64,000 nt of DNA from NCBI GenBank assembly GCA_027924645.1, contig BSBN01000297.1, forward strand, positions 1,922,001 through 1,986,000. The letters are read 5' to 3'. The stretch comes from Cunninghamia lanceolata (Eukaryota; Streptophyta; Pinopsida; Cupressales; Cupressaceae). Positions 34,990-46,887 of this stretch are shown in pieces. How positions within the stretch are numbered: position 1 is the first letter of the stretch; each line of letters starts with the position of its first letter. The notes beneath the pieces are model-generated. The model did no database searches, was not told where the DNA came from, and saw only the letters and a list, made by a program, of their open reading frames with translations. The translations under genes were made by a program, and so were the position numbers.

Positions 34990-35430
34990 ACCATATTAAA
35001 ATCCCCTCCAAGCACCTAGGGGACTTTTGGAAGGTCAAAGGATAACCATTTCAAAAGTTCAATTCTATCCCTATAGTTATTAGGGGCATATATTGAGTAG
35101 ATACTAAATTTAGTATTGTTTCTTTCAAAGATAACCCAAAGACATCTATTGTAGGGAAAATAATCGGTTTGCAAAATATGCTTGGCCCACTTCTGATTAA
35201 TAAGGATGGTAGTGCCTCCTTTTCCCCTATTGTGATTTGATGTGAAGAAAGTTGAATTATTCCATACAACCTTAGGATGTTTTCTAATTAAAACCCAATA
35301 GCTTTTACTTCTTGAAGCAAAAAGCAATCAATATTTTTCTTATTATTACAAAGAGCCCTGAGAACTTATTTCCTATTAGGGGATTCAAGTCCCCTGATAT
35401 TCCAATTGATGCAGTTCAAATTCATTTAAG
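34990..35430 (-). pseudogene. LINE AP endonuclease
   Basis: Minus-strand reading starts MNLNCINWNIRGLESPNRK near 35425, then FLLQEVK, the N-terminal endonuclease motifs. The frame 35327-35016 continues with GKGGTTILINQKWAKHI and FSIYSIYAPNNYRDR, conserved in plant LINE endonucleases. The enzyme nicks target DNA to prime reverse transcription. A frameshift near 35320 separates the two parts. Confidence 0.8.
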
Positions 35431-35459
35431 GTGGAGGGTTAATTGATTTTTGATTCTTA

Positions 35460-36210
35460 TACATCCTATCAGAGCATTTGGGGATTTTTCTCCTTTCCCT
35501 TTTTTCCTAGGCTTTTGTGAACTATTACCCCTGCTTATTTATTTTCTTTTCTTTTTTCATTTTCTTTGACACTAATATCCATATCAACATCTTGCTCCAA
35601 TACTTCCTTTTGAAAAAGAGGATTTATAGAGTCCATATTTTTGTTTCTATTGTTTTTATTTGTCTCCTCTTTAGACATCATTTCAATTAGGCCTTCAAAA
35701 TCTTCTGAGTTAACACTACTAGGAGGGTCCTAAAGTCTAGAGGCTTGGGCAATTTTTTTTGCCTAAATTTTCTCCTTGACCTTGTCCAAGATAATTTCTT
35801 CGGCATTCTTTTTGTGATTGCTTTTCAAAATCTCAGAGGCATTCTCCTTTTGTTTATTATCCCCATCTTTGGAGAAGTTAATCTCCCCTGAGCCATCATT
35901 ATTGTCCTATTTGTCTTTTTCAATAATTTTTTTAGTTAACATTTCCACATCCTCATTATCAGTTTTTGGGGCAGAAGACACCTCCATAGGATTTTCTTTG
36001 GGATTCTTGTTATCCTCTTTACCTTTTTTTGTATATTTTTGATCCCCATGACATTTTTGGTGAGGAAAGATAAGGGGTTGGATGCCACCAAGAGCTTTCA
36101 CTATCCTTTTGGACTTCCCTTTCATTAAGGAGGATTAGGGAAGGTCTACTTGCAAGCTTCTATTGAGTATTGTAGGTTTGAACACTTACTTTTCTTAGAT
36201 TTGACATCTT
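35460..36210 (-). pseudogene. LINE ORF1 (gag-like), acidic remnant
   Basis: The frame 36125-35907 (72 codons) and its broken continuation to about 35460 are rich in Lys, Glu and Asp (KYTKKGKEDNKNPKENP, then EDVEMLTKKIIEKDK). They lie directly upstream of the endonuclease start, where ORF1 is expected. No zinc knuckle is visible. The assignment is by position and composition. Confidence 0.55.
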
Positions 36211-36220
36211 GAATCGTTAA

Positions 36221-36469
36221 GATTGGGATCAATATAAAGCTAAGATCTTGAATTTATTTTGAGTTCATTGAAATGTAAAGGCTAATGATAGATGGTGATG
36301 ATGATTTTAGGGAATCTTTCAGGCCTAGGAGGGACAAACTATACTATAAAACCTTAGACTCCTTGCTAAGATAGAAATCAGATAGGAGAGTATCACTAAC
36401 AAGTTCATGGCCAACATAATGAGAATGCATTTTTTATTTTCAAAATTTTTGTACTTTTTATGGATTTTT
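36221..36469. other. LINE 5' region / gypsy junction
   Basis: No coding features were found. The LINE 5' end probably falls within this interval, and gypsy sequence resumes about 36430-36470 with an A/T-rich tract. Confidence 0.4.
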
Positions 36470-36720
36470 TTGCTTTTTGTAATTTTTTGGATTTTTTAGA
36501 TATAATATTTCTTCAGATGAAAGGCGTTAACCGTTTCACTGAACTCTTCACCTTCCATGGTGCACAAGAGGTAAGTGTCATTTCTGACATCTTACTCAAC
36601 CACATACGACCTATCCAATTTGGTTTGAATTTTCATCCTTTGTTGATTAAATTATAGATTTTGAATACAAGGTCTCTGACTTTGAATGGTTTTGGGACGA
36701 CCTTCTTATTGCATTATTTT
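36470..36720 (-). pseudogene. gypsy integrase C-terminal domain fragment
   Basis: The minus strand reads PFKVRDLVFKIYNLINKG, KFKPNWIGRMWLSKM and then an AP-K-VKSSVKRLTPFI tail. This corresponds to the C-terminal domain of plant Ty3/gypsy integrases (motif 'GDLVL...GKFxPNWxGPYxI'). It follows the protease remnant after only about 500 bp, so RT, RNase H and the integrase core have been deleted. Confidence 0.65.
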
Positions 36721-37079
36721 TTTTATTTTGTTGACCTGGTTGTTTGATATCCATCATTTGAAAGTCTTTGCAAGGTCATTTGTAGGCTTGGTGTAAAAAT
36801 GTCTTTGAATGAATAGTGAGAAGTTTTGTGCACTCACATATTTCATTGTTTGATAATTTGCCCCATAGCCTTGTCATTTTATGTTCTTGTAGAGTTTCAA
36901 TGTTTTTTTTTGAATTTACGAGGGACAATTGGAATTTGTATTGACTCTCCTAGTTTCTATGTGGGTTTTGGTTCTCCTTTTTGCTTAGTGGTGGTCTTAA
37001 ATATATGGATTCTCATATCTGGCTCAATAGGAATGGTTGCTAAGATAAATGGAGCATAAGACTTTGTCGAATGAGGGTC

Positions 37080-37780
37080 GAAGGGGAATTCTCTTGTTTC
37101 CCCCTCCCCTATACATTTTGATGTCTTAGCTACGTTTGTGATTTATTTTGATGTCTCTCCTTTTTCAAAAAAACTGATTCTTAGGTTATTTTTAGTTTCC
37201 ATGGTCTTTCCCTTCTCTTTGGCTTATTCAACTCTATAAAGATTGAAAGGATCAGGGTCTCCTTTGATGATGTGGGTTTGTCCCATGTGCGAGAAGTAAA
37301 TTTATTGAAATAATATGGAGGGAATGACCCTCATCCTATGGATCTAAGGCCTTCCTAGGATCATGTTGTAAATGGTTTCTTCGTTGATGTCATAAAATTC
37401 AGTTGGGAGAGTTTTAGGACCCAATCTAATTTGAAAATTGAACTTACCCATCGTTTGGATGTTTAGGTTATCACGATTTCTAGATATGGAAGTTTCTCAT
37501 GTGATTTGAGTTTTATTAGGACCCATTATTTGAAGGAGAGAGAAAGCGACTATGTTGATTGTAGACCCATCATCAATAATGACACATTTAATGCAATAGT
37601 CTTGAAATTGGACTATTAGGTAGAGGGGGAGATCACCCTGTTTAGCTATGTTGTCATTTGAGGGTAACTTTTTAAAATCAAATGTGGAAGAAGAACACTT
37701 TTGTTTGGAGTGTTTTGAACTAGATGGCCTAGATCTAAGGCATTGAGGAGAGCATTCTTGTGAGTAGGGAGAAATTTTGA
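37080..37780 (-). pseudogene. gypsy protease region
   Basis: The minus-strand frames read VQFQDYCIKCVIIDDGSTINIVAFSLLQIMG, with the aspartic protease-like DDGS active site near 37590. NLNIQTMGKFNFQIRLGPKTLP and MILGRPWIHRMRVIPS follow, and the GRPW-H block is typical of this plant gypsy clade. Upstream (about 37790) is ELLKISPYSQE, the linker from Gag. Stops occur after QIT and later. It would process the polyprotein. The lower end runs into the deletion before the integrase fragment. Confidence 0.78.
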
Positions 37781-37979
37781 GAAGTTCTATCCTGTGAGAA
37801 AAAATTGAATCACTAGGGGTGTTATCTGATCATTCTGGTCCTTGGCTAACACAAACGTCTAGATCTTTGTCTAATTCCACAAGGCCTAAGGTGTTTTTAC
37901 CAAAGGCATTTTTTGTAGCTTTTGGGAGTGTGTCCATGACTATTTTATCTTTTGGGAGGTTTGATATGAAGCGATGATA

Positions 37980-39480
37980 CTCCTAACATGACTCGACATC
38001 GTGTCCCCTTCTCTTGTGAAATGAGCAGTGTTTATCATGATTGTAATTTTGAGGTTTATGATGATTGTTGTATGACTACTTGTTGATTCTCAAGGGATAG
38101 TTGTTGACATTTTAGCTCCCCACATTCATATAATTGTTGTAATCATAATTATTTTTGTTCCTGGATGGAAAAGCGTCTGCTAACCCATCTATGTTTTGAT
38201 TATTTATTGAGGATTTTCTATCATGGTTTACCAACCTTCCATTGACATCATACTCCCTTCTTCCACTATCAATAGCAGCTTGGTAAATTCTAAGGGCACT
38301 TTTGAGCAATTCTTTATATGATTTATAGGGGATTTTTTGGACTCCTTGTATGTCCTTGTTGAGAGAGTGTAATAGGAGATCACAAAGTACCCTATGATCG
38401 GTGTTTGGTGTGCTAGTTGAAGAGTAAAGGACTTGCCTTCACCATGTGATAAATTGCGTGATTGACTCGTTGGTTTCTTTTTTGATCGTTAAAAACTCTC
38501 ACGCTCCTATCTTGACTAGTTTGTTTATGTCAAAGGCAATCACAAATTGATCGATGAGTTGCCTAAAAGAGTGGATCGATGCTTCTAGAATTTGATAGTA
38601 CCAATCTAGAGCAATACCCTCCAATGTTTGAAATTTTTTTGAGTAGCACCCCATCCCAAGGAAGGAGTTCTCACACTACTTTGGTGTAGGCCTTGATATG
38701 AGAATTGGGATCACCCTCTCCTTTGAATTTTGGAAGCTCAAGGAGAGGATGAGGTAGTATGACATTACAACATTTGTAGTTAAGAGGCTCCTTTAAATAC
38801 TCAAGGTATATGTTCCTAGGAGGGGGTTATATGTAGAGGGTCTTGTTCCTCCAAACATTAGCCCTATAGGTGGAACCTGCTGCAATTGTTGTACTTGAAA
38901 AGTTATGCTAGATTGTTGATATATGGAGAAAGCTAGATAACTAGATGGTGTCATGTTTATGTTTTGAGAATTTTGTGGGACTGTTTATGATTGATTTTGC
39001 ATCATAAGAATCCCACTTGTTTGATTAAAACTTGCCATGTTGAATGATGAGGGAAAAGGAGACATGAATACTTCATTACTTGTGTTATGGGAATGAAACT
39101 TTAGATGGGAGAATTTTGGGTTGCCCCTGGTTTGATCTTTCTGGTGACACTTGACATGTTGTAAGTATTTCAGTTTGATAAGCTATGTGAAGGGTTTCTC
39201 ATGCCTCCTGAGCTTCTTTTAAGTTCTTCTCTAGATGGCTCACCTTGTTATCGATTTGGGTGACAATTTTCCTATAGTTTTTTATGGGTCGGTCTTGTTG
39301 ATGGATCTTAAACTGAATGCTCACTCGGCATGTTTTGATTTGGTTAAGTTGAATGACTATCTTTGTATGTGGGGTTGTTAAAAACCAAGAAGCATGGCTC
39401 TTTTTGGATGCCCTTTGAATTTGAGTCTTCAAAGTCTAATTGATTTGAGATTGGAGCTATTGAATCTAAAGGTGTGCTAG
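37980..39480 (-). pseudogene. gypsy Gag
   Basis: Blocks in order on the minus strand are as follows. HPLLELPKFKGEGDPNSHIKAY (about 38760-38690) is the capsid start. TLEGIALDWYYQILEASIHSF and FVIAFDINKLVK (about 38630-38520) are the retrotrans_gag core (PF03732 type). ETNESITQFITW follows (about 38480). LLKSALRIYQAAIDSGRREYD (38310-38240) comes next, and then a knuckle-like HCSFHKRRGHDVESC (about 38040-37995). The leader up to 39480 has Lys/Gln-rich frames (39432-39199). Several stops and frameshifts are present. Gag forms the particle core. Confidence 0.8.
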
Positions 39481-39645
39481 TTACATTGGAGAGGAAGTTA
39501 TCCTGAACTTTGTGTGATTTTGTCCTAGATTGGGGGTGCAGGAAACATTGTAGAATGAATGATATGAATATGGAAATTAAAGATGAATGTAGCATGGAAG
39601 AAATGTGTGGAAATGTGATAGAACCCATCCTTAAAGGATTTTCTC

Positions 39646-39663
39646 TTCACGTCGGGTTCACCA
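39646..39663 (-). other. gypsy primer-binding site, inner copy
   Basis: The plus strand ttcacgtcgggttcacca looks like a tRNA 3' end with CCA. Its complement, read on the minus strand, starts TGGTGAACCCGACG, as a PBS should. It is followed by aaata and TG (39669). A degenerate second copy (39761-39778) sits 115 bp to the right, next to the real LTR edge. The tRNA species was not identified. Confidence 0.7.
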
Positions 39664-39760
39664 AAATATGTTTTGGTGAATCTAGCATGGAGAGTGAAAG
39701 CAGAGATGGGGAAAGCAATAACAAAAGAAACATGAAAGACTTATCTAGAAAGATTTTTCT

Positions 39761-39778
39761 TTCATTTTGGGTTCACAA
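39761..39778 (-). other. gypsy primer-binding site, outer degenerate copy
   Basis: The plus strand ttcattttgggttcacaa, then aaata and the LTR start TGTGTTG at 39784, repeats the inner PBS context with several substitutions. It is correctly placed for the 5' LTR defined by 39784-42195. Confidence 0.6.
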
Positions 39779-39783
39779 AAATA

Positions 39784-42195
39784 TGTGTTGTTTAGAATGT
39801 GAATTAGACACGACGTGGGTGAGTCAGACTCCAATGTGACACATGAACTATATCCTTGATATGGGCAATCGCCTAGTCACTCCCACTCTTGTGGTAAGAG
39901 CTAGTCAAGTGGAGGTATAACAAGGGGTTGTTCTATTCATGAGGGATCAGAACATCATGGATCACAGTTGGGTTGATCATGTGATGTATGGATGTATGTG
40001 TTTGGTGGAAGTTGTTATGAATGTTGAAAAAAATGTTATATGGCTATTGTGGTCATGATTGTAATATGACTAGAAGGGTAACTTGTTCTAAGCCTAGCTC
40101 GAAGACTATTTTTCTTGTTTATGATGTGGAGGTGATCTAGCCTCCTTTGTTCATTTTGAATGACTTGTTGAATGAACCTTTGTTGATGAATGATTTTTTG
40201 TTGATGTTCTTCGACTTGCCTTCTTTGTTCTATTTGATTGAGTGTCAAGATAAGTCCTTGCTCTTGGGTTGTTTCCTCTATGGGAATTGGTTGAGAGATG
40301 ATCTCCCTAATCTCATCTAAGATGGACTTAACCCAATCTTCCCTAATGTTTGGGCACATCGAATGCTAGACAAAAGGGGGATAATTTTTGTTGAATGTTT
40401 TGATTGAATTGAATTGAATTTGTTAACCTTGTGATGAAATCGAGGTTTGTTTGATCACTTGATTTTCATGTTTTCTAATGTTTTTGGTATTTTATATGGA
40501 TTCCTAAATGTAATTATGCTAAATGAATGCAAAATAACTTTTGATTTCTTTTTTTGAATTTTGGATGATTTAATTACTAAGAAAGGGAAAATGTATGCAA
40601 ACTATATGACTTTTTGTATGCAATTTAAACTATATTTTTGTGTGTTTTTGTGGATTGATTTTGAATTGTAACCTAATGAAATGAAATTTGCAATTAAATA
40701 TAAGAGCAATGGAAATGAAATTAATCTAGGAAAGCAAATAAAGCCGATCTAAGCAATTTAAAAAAAACAAATCAATCTATGAAATCAATTTAAAACTACC
40801 TATCAAGAGAAAGAAAAAATGAAGTTTTACTTCCCCAAGAGTAAGATTTAATTTTCTAAATTACTACAAAATCTTGAAAAACCTCTATGAATCAGGCGAC
40901 TGTGCCTACCATAAGTCCTTAGAGGTCCTTTTTTGAAACAATCTCTTCCTCTGCAGCAATGGGTTCCTCCTCTTGGAAACATGGATATAGGGATATGGAA
41001 AGCAAATGGCTATGAGCTTTGAAACTATGAAAATTGAAAAGCAATTGAATTGGGCATAAGCGTGCCATGGAAAAATAAATGGCTTGAGCTTTGAAGCTAT
41101 GATTGAAATAAAAGGTACACAAGGTCCTGGATTGAGCATAAGAATGCTAGTGGGAGAAATTTTCCAAAAGCTTGAAAAAATAAAGAATGCATTAATGATT
41201 TTGCCTCCTAAGGGAAAACTTTGAAGATTTGTAAAAACTAAAACTAAAGAAATAAAATAAGAGACTCAAAGGCCTATGGAAAAGCTTGAAGAAGCTTGAT
41301 CTTCCAAATGAGAAGAAGATGAAAAATAATGAAGAGGTGAGGGGTATTTATAATTTTAGTATCCACACCAAAGGTGGTGGTGATTGGGGAGTTAACAAGG
41401 AATGATTGAAGAGTGATCTAGCTCTGATTAGAAGAGAATAGAGGTTGGAGAGAAGATCATAGAAAACTAATTTGAAGATAACAAGAGACTGAGTAGGAAC
41501 TAACAATAGACTAATTGGGAGCTAACAATAGATTGATTGAGAGTCCAAGAATAGTTAGGGGAAGTTAATATCTAGTTATGCATCGAGGAATTCACTATCA
41601 AAAGCTAAAAATGGAGTTAAACTAGGCTAAAATTGGAAGAAATCATGCATGGAAAAGATAAAAAAATCCCCCCTCTCAGGAAGCAAATCACCCAGGGAGT
41701 TTTGATAGGAGAAAGGGATGATTTGTCCTAAATGGTTAAATCTCTTAGGGGATATCGATAAGTAAAAGGAGAGATTTGGCCAAAATGAGCTAATCAGGTA
41801 ATTTGAAGGTATAGAAGGCCTAGGAAGGTTAAATTGATGGTTATGGATGAATAAATGACAAGAAATCCTTTAGGAGAAGTGAATCTCCCATGTTGTTAGG
41901 GAAAATATCCTGGGGGAGTTTTGGTTAAAATGCAGGATCTCCTAGGGAGCTTTGACAGGTCAAAGGGGAGATTTGGTTTAAGTAGCCTAGATAGACAACA
42001 AGAAGGTGTGAAAGACCTTGGAAGATTAGCTTGAAGGTTAGGGAGGCACAAACAAAGAGAAAAACATTTGAAAACATTTCACCAAGAAAGAAGCTGCTGA
42101 GAGGTATATATAATTCATGCCTTTGTGGGCATGATTAGGACACTAGATCATCATCAGACTAGTGTGTCAGTCTATGCACCTTTCTCGTACTTACA
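39784..42195 (-). repeat. 5' LTR of the nested gypsy (copy B)
   Basis: This 2.41-kb LTR pairs with 8627-11048. Its ends are TGTGTTG (39784) and GTACTTACA (42195). A minus-strand TATA box (ATTATAAATACC) lies about 41354-41343. attat follows at 42196. Small frames at 40036-40359 and 40906-41139 lie inside the LTR and are not genes. Confidence 0.88.
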
Positions 42196-45100
42196 ATTAT
42201 ATGTAATCAAATTGAGGGGCATACATCTTACCATTCTTCATTACACATCTTCACACATTATGGAATGTTTATAATAACTATTCATGATCCTCATTCCACA
42301 TAACTTGGTTAACGTGACATCTTCATAGGTTCTACTATGCACACCTTAATTAAAGTGATTCCTCCACAAGTCCTACACCACTCACATTGATCATGGATTG
42401 TATCCTTCATGGGAAACTTGGTAATAACTCCATGTTGTTGGATATGTAACATGATCACCTCTTCTCTTTTCCAAGCATCTCATATAGGTTGATTATGGAT
42501 TGTATCCTTCATAGGGGCCAACTTGGTAAAAACTCCATGATTGTTGCATATAACATGATCCCATCCTTTTCCTAACCTTTTTTATAGGGTTTCATTGAGG
42601 GCAACTTGGTTACATCTCCATGATTCCCTTCTAGATTTGATAGATAAGATATAATTCCTTGGACTTGTGCAAATTATTTATGGTGACACTCTTTAAGCTA
42701 ATGTTTTTTATTGTATACATTGATATTATTTTATATGTTTTGTAGATCTAAAGACATTGTTGAAGTGAATACATAGAAAATAACCCCAAGTAATTCTTTT
42801 GTATTCTTTTTTAATCAGGTACAACATTATCAATTACCACTTTTACTTTAGCATACAAGATTCACTTAAGCCCACGTTCATGCTAAAGTGAGGGCAAAAT
42901 ATAGAGAAGAAAGTGTCTACTTGGCACTTTTCCCTTTTGACTAGCTCCTACTCATAGATCCATTGGCTTTAATAAACACAACATTGGCCTTTTTAACCAT
43001 TTGTCACATGAACTATCCCTAATCCTATAATCCACTTCATATTCAACATTTTAAACCCCAAACACACTAGTTTCACTCTAGTTTCCGATTGGTGCTCCAA
43101 GTTCACTTCCTACAACTCTAGAAGATTCAACCAAAATCAATTCCCAAGGAAATGTTAAGACTTTAGGCTAAAGTTCATCATCAAACTAAAGGTAGATTTG
43201 GGCCCTTAATAAGATAAAGTGACTCTTATATACTTTAGGCAAGATACAAAACCAAATACGAGATTCCTAAAGATCATAAATGATAATCAAATATAAACAA
43301 AGGCTTGATATTGCAAGATAAGTTATACCAGGTTTATACAAAGACAACCCAAAGATTTATCACTAGCCACTTCTCATACTAGCTTAATAGGACTATAGAT
43401 TAGGATCTTAGAAAGTAGAGGAAATGCCTAGAAAGGCATAGCTTACTTATAGAACATTTATTGAAGAAGCACCTAAGATTTGTCAAATATAAATCCCCAA
43501 TAGCTAATGCATTCTGGTACAACCATAACTTATAATAAACTGAGTATAATAGTGATCGATCATCCATATATGACTGGTCTTTAACCATTGATGACATAGT
43601 CTAAGGTGAACTAAGAATGTAAAGAATTTAGCAAATTTCAACATAAGAGTTAGATACATGCTCAAATTTAACTAGTGAACTAGAATATGCTTGAAAATCC
43701 AATCAATTTAGCCACAAATTCACGTCAAACAATATTCCAAGAGTCTAGAGACATAGACCAAAATTAAAGTTTCTTAAGACCATAAATGATCCAAACCATC
43801 TCTTATATTGTTATTTAAAAGAGTTTTTATGTCTAGTAATCAATTATTTATTTGTCAAGGAGACCATTCCTAGTTCTAGAGACCAATGAAGAATTAATAT
43901 GAAGCCAATGAATTTGATCCCAAAAGAAAGAAAAAAGTTACCCCAAAAAAAGTAATGGTAATTGTGGAGTACCCACCTTAAGTGTGTGGTCTTCACCTTA
44001 TAGCTTTCTGCATAAACAATTATAGAAAACTATATAGATTTAGATACCCTAAACATACACATTTTGAGACTAGAGAATATACATGAGCACATAAATACCT
44101 AAAGGACAAAAGATAAGTACAGAGCGGAAGAACTCATGTTTACGACAAGAGAGACAATGCTTACCTTAGGAGATGATTGACACTTTCCCTTTGCTTTACA
44201 TTGCATATTTTGAGTTCCCCTTTTTCTAAATGAGGGATGTAGCTCACCACTATAGATAAGCTAGTCACCATTATGATGATGTTGATACCAAGGGTGGTGG
44301 ACATAGAACACCCACCTCCTCACATATTTTTTACAAGTGATATATTTATTGGAGGTGTTAGTGGACCTTTGAACTAATCTAAAATTGGTCATGCAAGTGA
44401 GGTGCTATCATATACATCTCCATGGGCCTAGCCTGAACCACTTCTAATTTGTTTGCATCTATCATTGGCTCTTTTCCAAGAAAGGAACCATTTCACCAAC
44501 ACAATCCATGTGACCCCTTAGTTCAACCAAAGGAAGACTTGTCCCTTCAATCAAGGAACCTAACTCTCTATAAATAGTTGCTTCAATTCTTGAATAAGCT
44601 TCTCAATTATTTTAGGAGAAGGAAGAGGATACCTAACCAGTCTAAGTGTTCCTAAAAATGTACCAAATATTGTTCCATTTGATGCAATCTTTCGTCACAC
44701 AAATTAAACTTTTTTGCTTGCACACTTGATGTTTTGAATTTTCAAGAAGATGTAATGCTCATTCAATTTTCCATTCTCTCCTTTATATAGAACTCTCAAT
44801 ATAAAGTAACCAACCACCTTCTCCATACATGTGACATCTATATTTGATTTGACATTGATTGATTGTCACAACCCACTCCATTGAGTCATGAAGTATATCA
44901 AATGGTATAGGTTAAACATATTTTTTTTCTTTTCTATGGTCTTAAATCAAATTATGGTTGCATCAAGATCTAATTTATGTCATAGTGGAAAATTGGTTTT
45001 ATTTGGTTTACTACATTTATTGTGCCATGTTTACATGAGAAAAATAAATCAAGCCATTTAACTTAAGATTCCAATATAGATAGTAAATAGATCAAACATT

Positions 45101-46887
45101 AATTAGAAAATTCCATAACTTCAAATAAAAACTACATAATTTTACTTTTATACAACTAGTTTTGAAATACAATATCATCTTACTCTTAAGTCATAGAGCT
45201 ACCCATGATGGTGTCTATGATAACATATAATAATGGCATCATCATTAAAACAATTATATAAAATAAAATCGACAACACTGGGTATTATGGATCATCACAA
45301 GTAAACATGTCTATATGTCTCATTTACATTATGCAACACCAAATCATAGTGAACTACTTGGAATACATATATTAGATCACCTGTCAACATAATTCTTTAA
45401 ATATGAGTCCTCGTAAGGAATGAAAATACAATGCATATAAACACAATGATAATAGCACTTATCAATTTACCTTTTTACCATATACTGTGAGTCCCACTAC
45501 TAGTGAGATTATCTAAACTAATGAGGACATAAGAGGGAATATTATGGGAGCACTTTTTCACCAACCATAGAGCCAAAATGCCCCCTCATGCAGTACCGAA
45601 CTGAGTGTGATCATACCTTCATGAATGGGGTCATGTAAAAGAAACACATAGGAAGAAAATTGAGGCTACCAGTGTATGTGACTTCACAAGCAACATACAT
45701 GTCCTAATAATATAATACCTTGGCCAAAAATTTCATTAAGGGGACATACACACCACTCATATCCAATAAATCAATAGATACCCCTAAATATAGGCACTTC
45801 CTAAGGTGTAGTACCTCTACACAAATGTATGCCACTTATATTTTGTACTTGTATATGATAGTGGCACATGCTCACCAACTACCTAGAGATGGCAAATAAG
45901 TCCCTAAAATATAACTAGATTTATGACCTTGTCTATGGAATAAATATTAACAACTCAGCTATATGGGAGTGAGTTAATGACTGAAGAGGATGCATAGGTC
46001 TTGAAAACCTCCATATACTCCCTATTGACATTTCAACCTATTACAAACTAAATGCACATGCACAAATAAATAGATCTCTCTCTTAGTCTAGAATTCAAGT
46101 ACACAGAGAATAAGTGTATGCAGACTTGTTTCAAGGAAACACATCTTATATCATATTAAATCTCAATTGGTGGGTATGACACCATTTCCAATGTCATGTC
46201 CCTTGATAGTTCCATAATACTATCCACTCACTAACATTATATAAAGCATATATAATGATAGATATGTGTTAGCAAGTAGACTCATCATTGTAATATCTAT
46301 AGTTATTCCCTTGACTTGCCCAATGAGTGGTGACATGTGCTTGCAATAGCAAGAGAAATCCTTGTATGATGGGTGATTTTCCTTTATGTTTGAGAGGGGT
46401 AACTCCCTATCACGATGTCATTTTTGGTACTTTTGATCCAAAAGTACAAAAAGGGAACAAAAAGGAAAATGAATGGAAAAAATAAAAGGAGAAACCTCAG
46501 ATGGATTAAACATAGAGAACCATTAGGGTTACTCAAGGAACAAGAAAATGAAGGGTATGTGTAGAATTAAATAGAATATTAGAGTTTAACTCCCACATAC
46601 TTTATTAAAATGTGAATAATGATTTTAACATTTTTTATTCACAAAATACAAGGAATAGATGAAGAACAAATTACATACTAGACTTATGAATAGTACGCAA
46701 TTCATGAGGAACAAGGAGACAAAGTTCAACAATTCTTCTTATTCCTTTGAAATGAGAGTACAAAATCTCCTCTACTATTCCTTGTACAAAAGTCTTGTAA
46801 ATGTTGGAAAAATAGAGTTTAGTGCACCATTAATCCTAAGAGGAAAGTTGTGTAGATTACAGATCTATTAAAATTTGGGTAGCATAA
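42196..46887. other. 4.7 kb between two LTR elements, no gene recognised
   Basis: All frames are short and none resembles a known domain. From about 42376 to 42625 there are three imperfect tandem units of about 100 bp. Each carries 'tggattgtatccttcat' or its relic, 'aacttggt(a/t)a', 'ctccatg(a/t)t' and, in the first two, 'aacatgatc'. The remainder is A+T-rich and unassigned. The last five bases, cataa (46883-46887), are the left target copy of the next element. Confidence 0.5.

Larger units (their letters stand above)
31105..36220 (-). mobile_element. LINE (non-LTR retrotransposon), degenerate
   Basis: This minus-strand LINE has an acidic ORF1 (about 36210-35460). ORF2 carries an AP endonuclease (about 35430-34990), reverse transcriptase (about 34250-32560) and a C-terminal zinc-binding zf-RVT region (about 32044-31780). 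The order matches plant L1-type LINEs. No poly-A (poly-T on the plus strand) or target duplication is visible, and the 3' end may be cut by the LTR fragment ending at 31104. All domains are spread over several frames, so the copy is long dead. It interrupts the gypsy internal region. Confidence 0.85.
8627..42195 (-). mobile_element. Ty3/gypsy retrotransposon enlarged by nested insertions
   Basis: Two LTRs of the same family and orientation (8627-11048 and 39784-42195) bound this region. The left LTR has a polypurine tract at its inner edge, as a 3' LTR of a minus-strand element should. The right LTR has tRNA-complementary PBS sequence at its inner edge, as a 5' LTR should. The outer flanks gttat (8622-8626) and attat (42196-42200) match at four of five bases, consistent with an aged target duplication. 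The LTRs look roughly 85-88% identical over sampled stretches, so the insertion is old. The interior keeps Gag, protease and the integrase C-terminus (36.47-39.5 kb) and contains other elements. Confidence 0.75.

Noticed and set aside
8627..42195. Segmental duplication as the explanation for the two 2.4-kb repeats
   Set aside because: Correctly placed polypurine tract and PBS, the TATA direction and near-matching target flanks fit LTRs better.
44866..44890. Another TGTCACAACCC LTR start
   Set aside because: Only the first 11 bases match; the sequence after it differs from the two recognised fragments.
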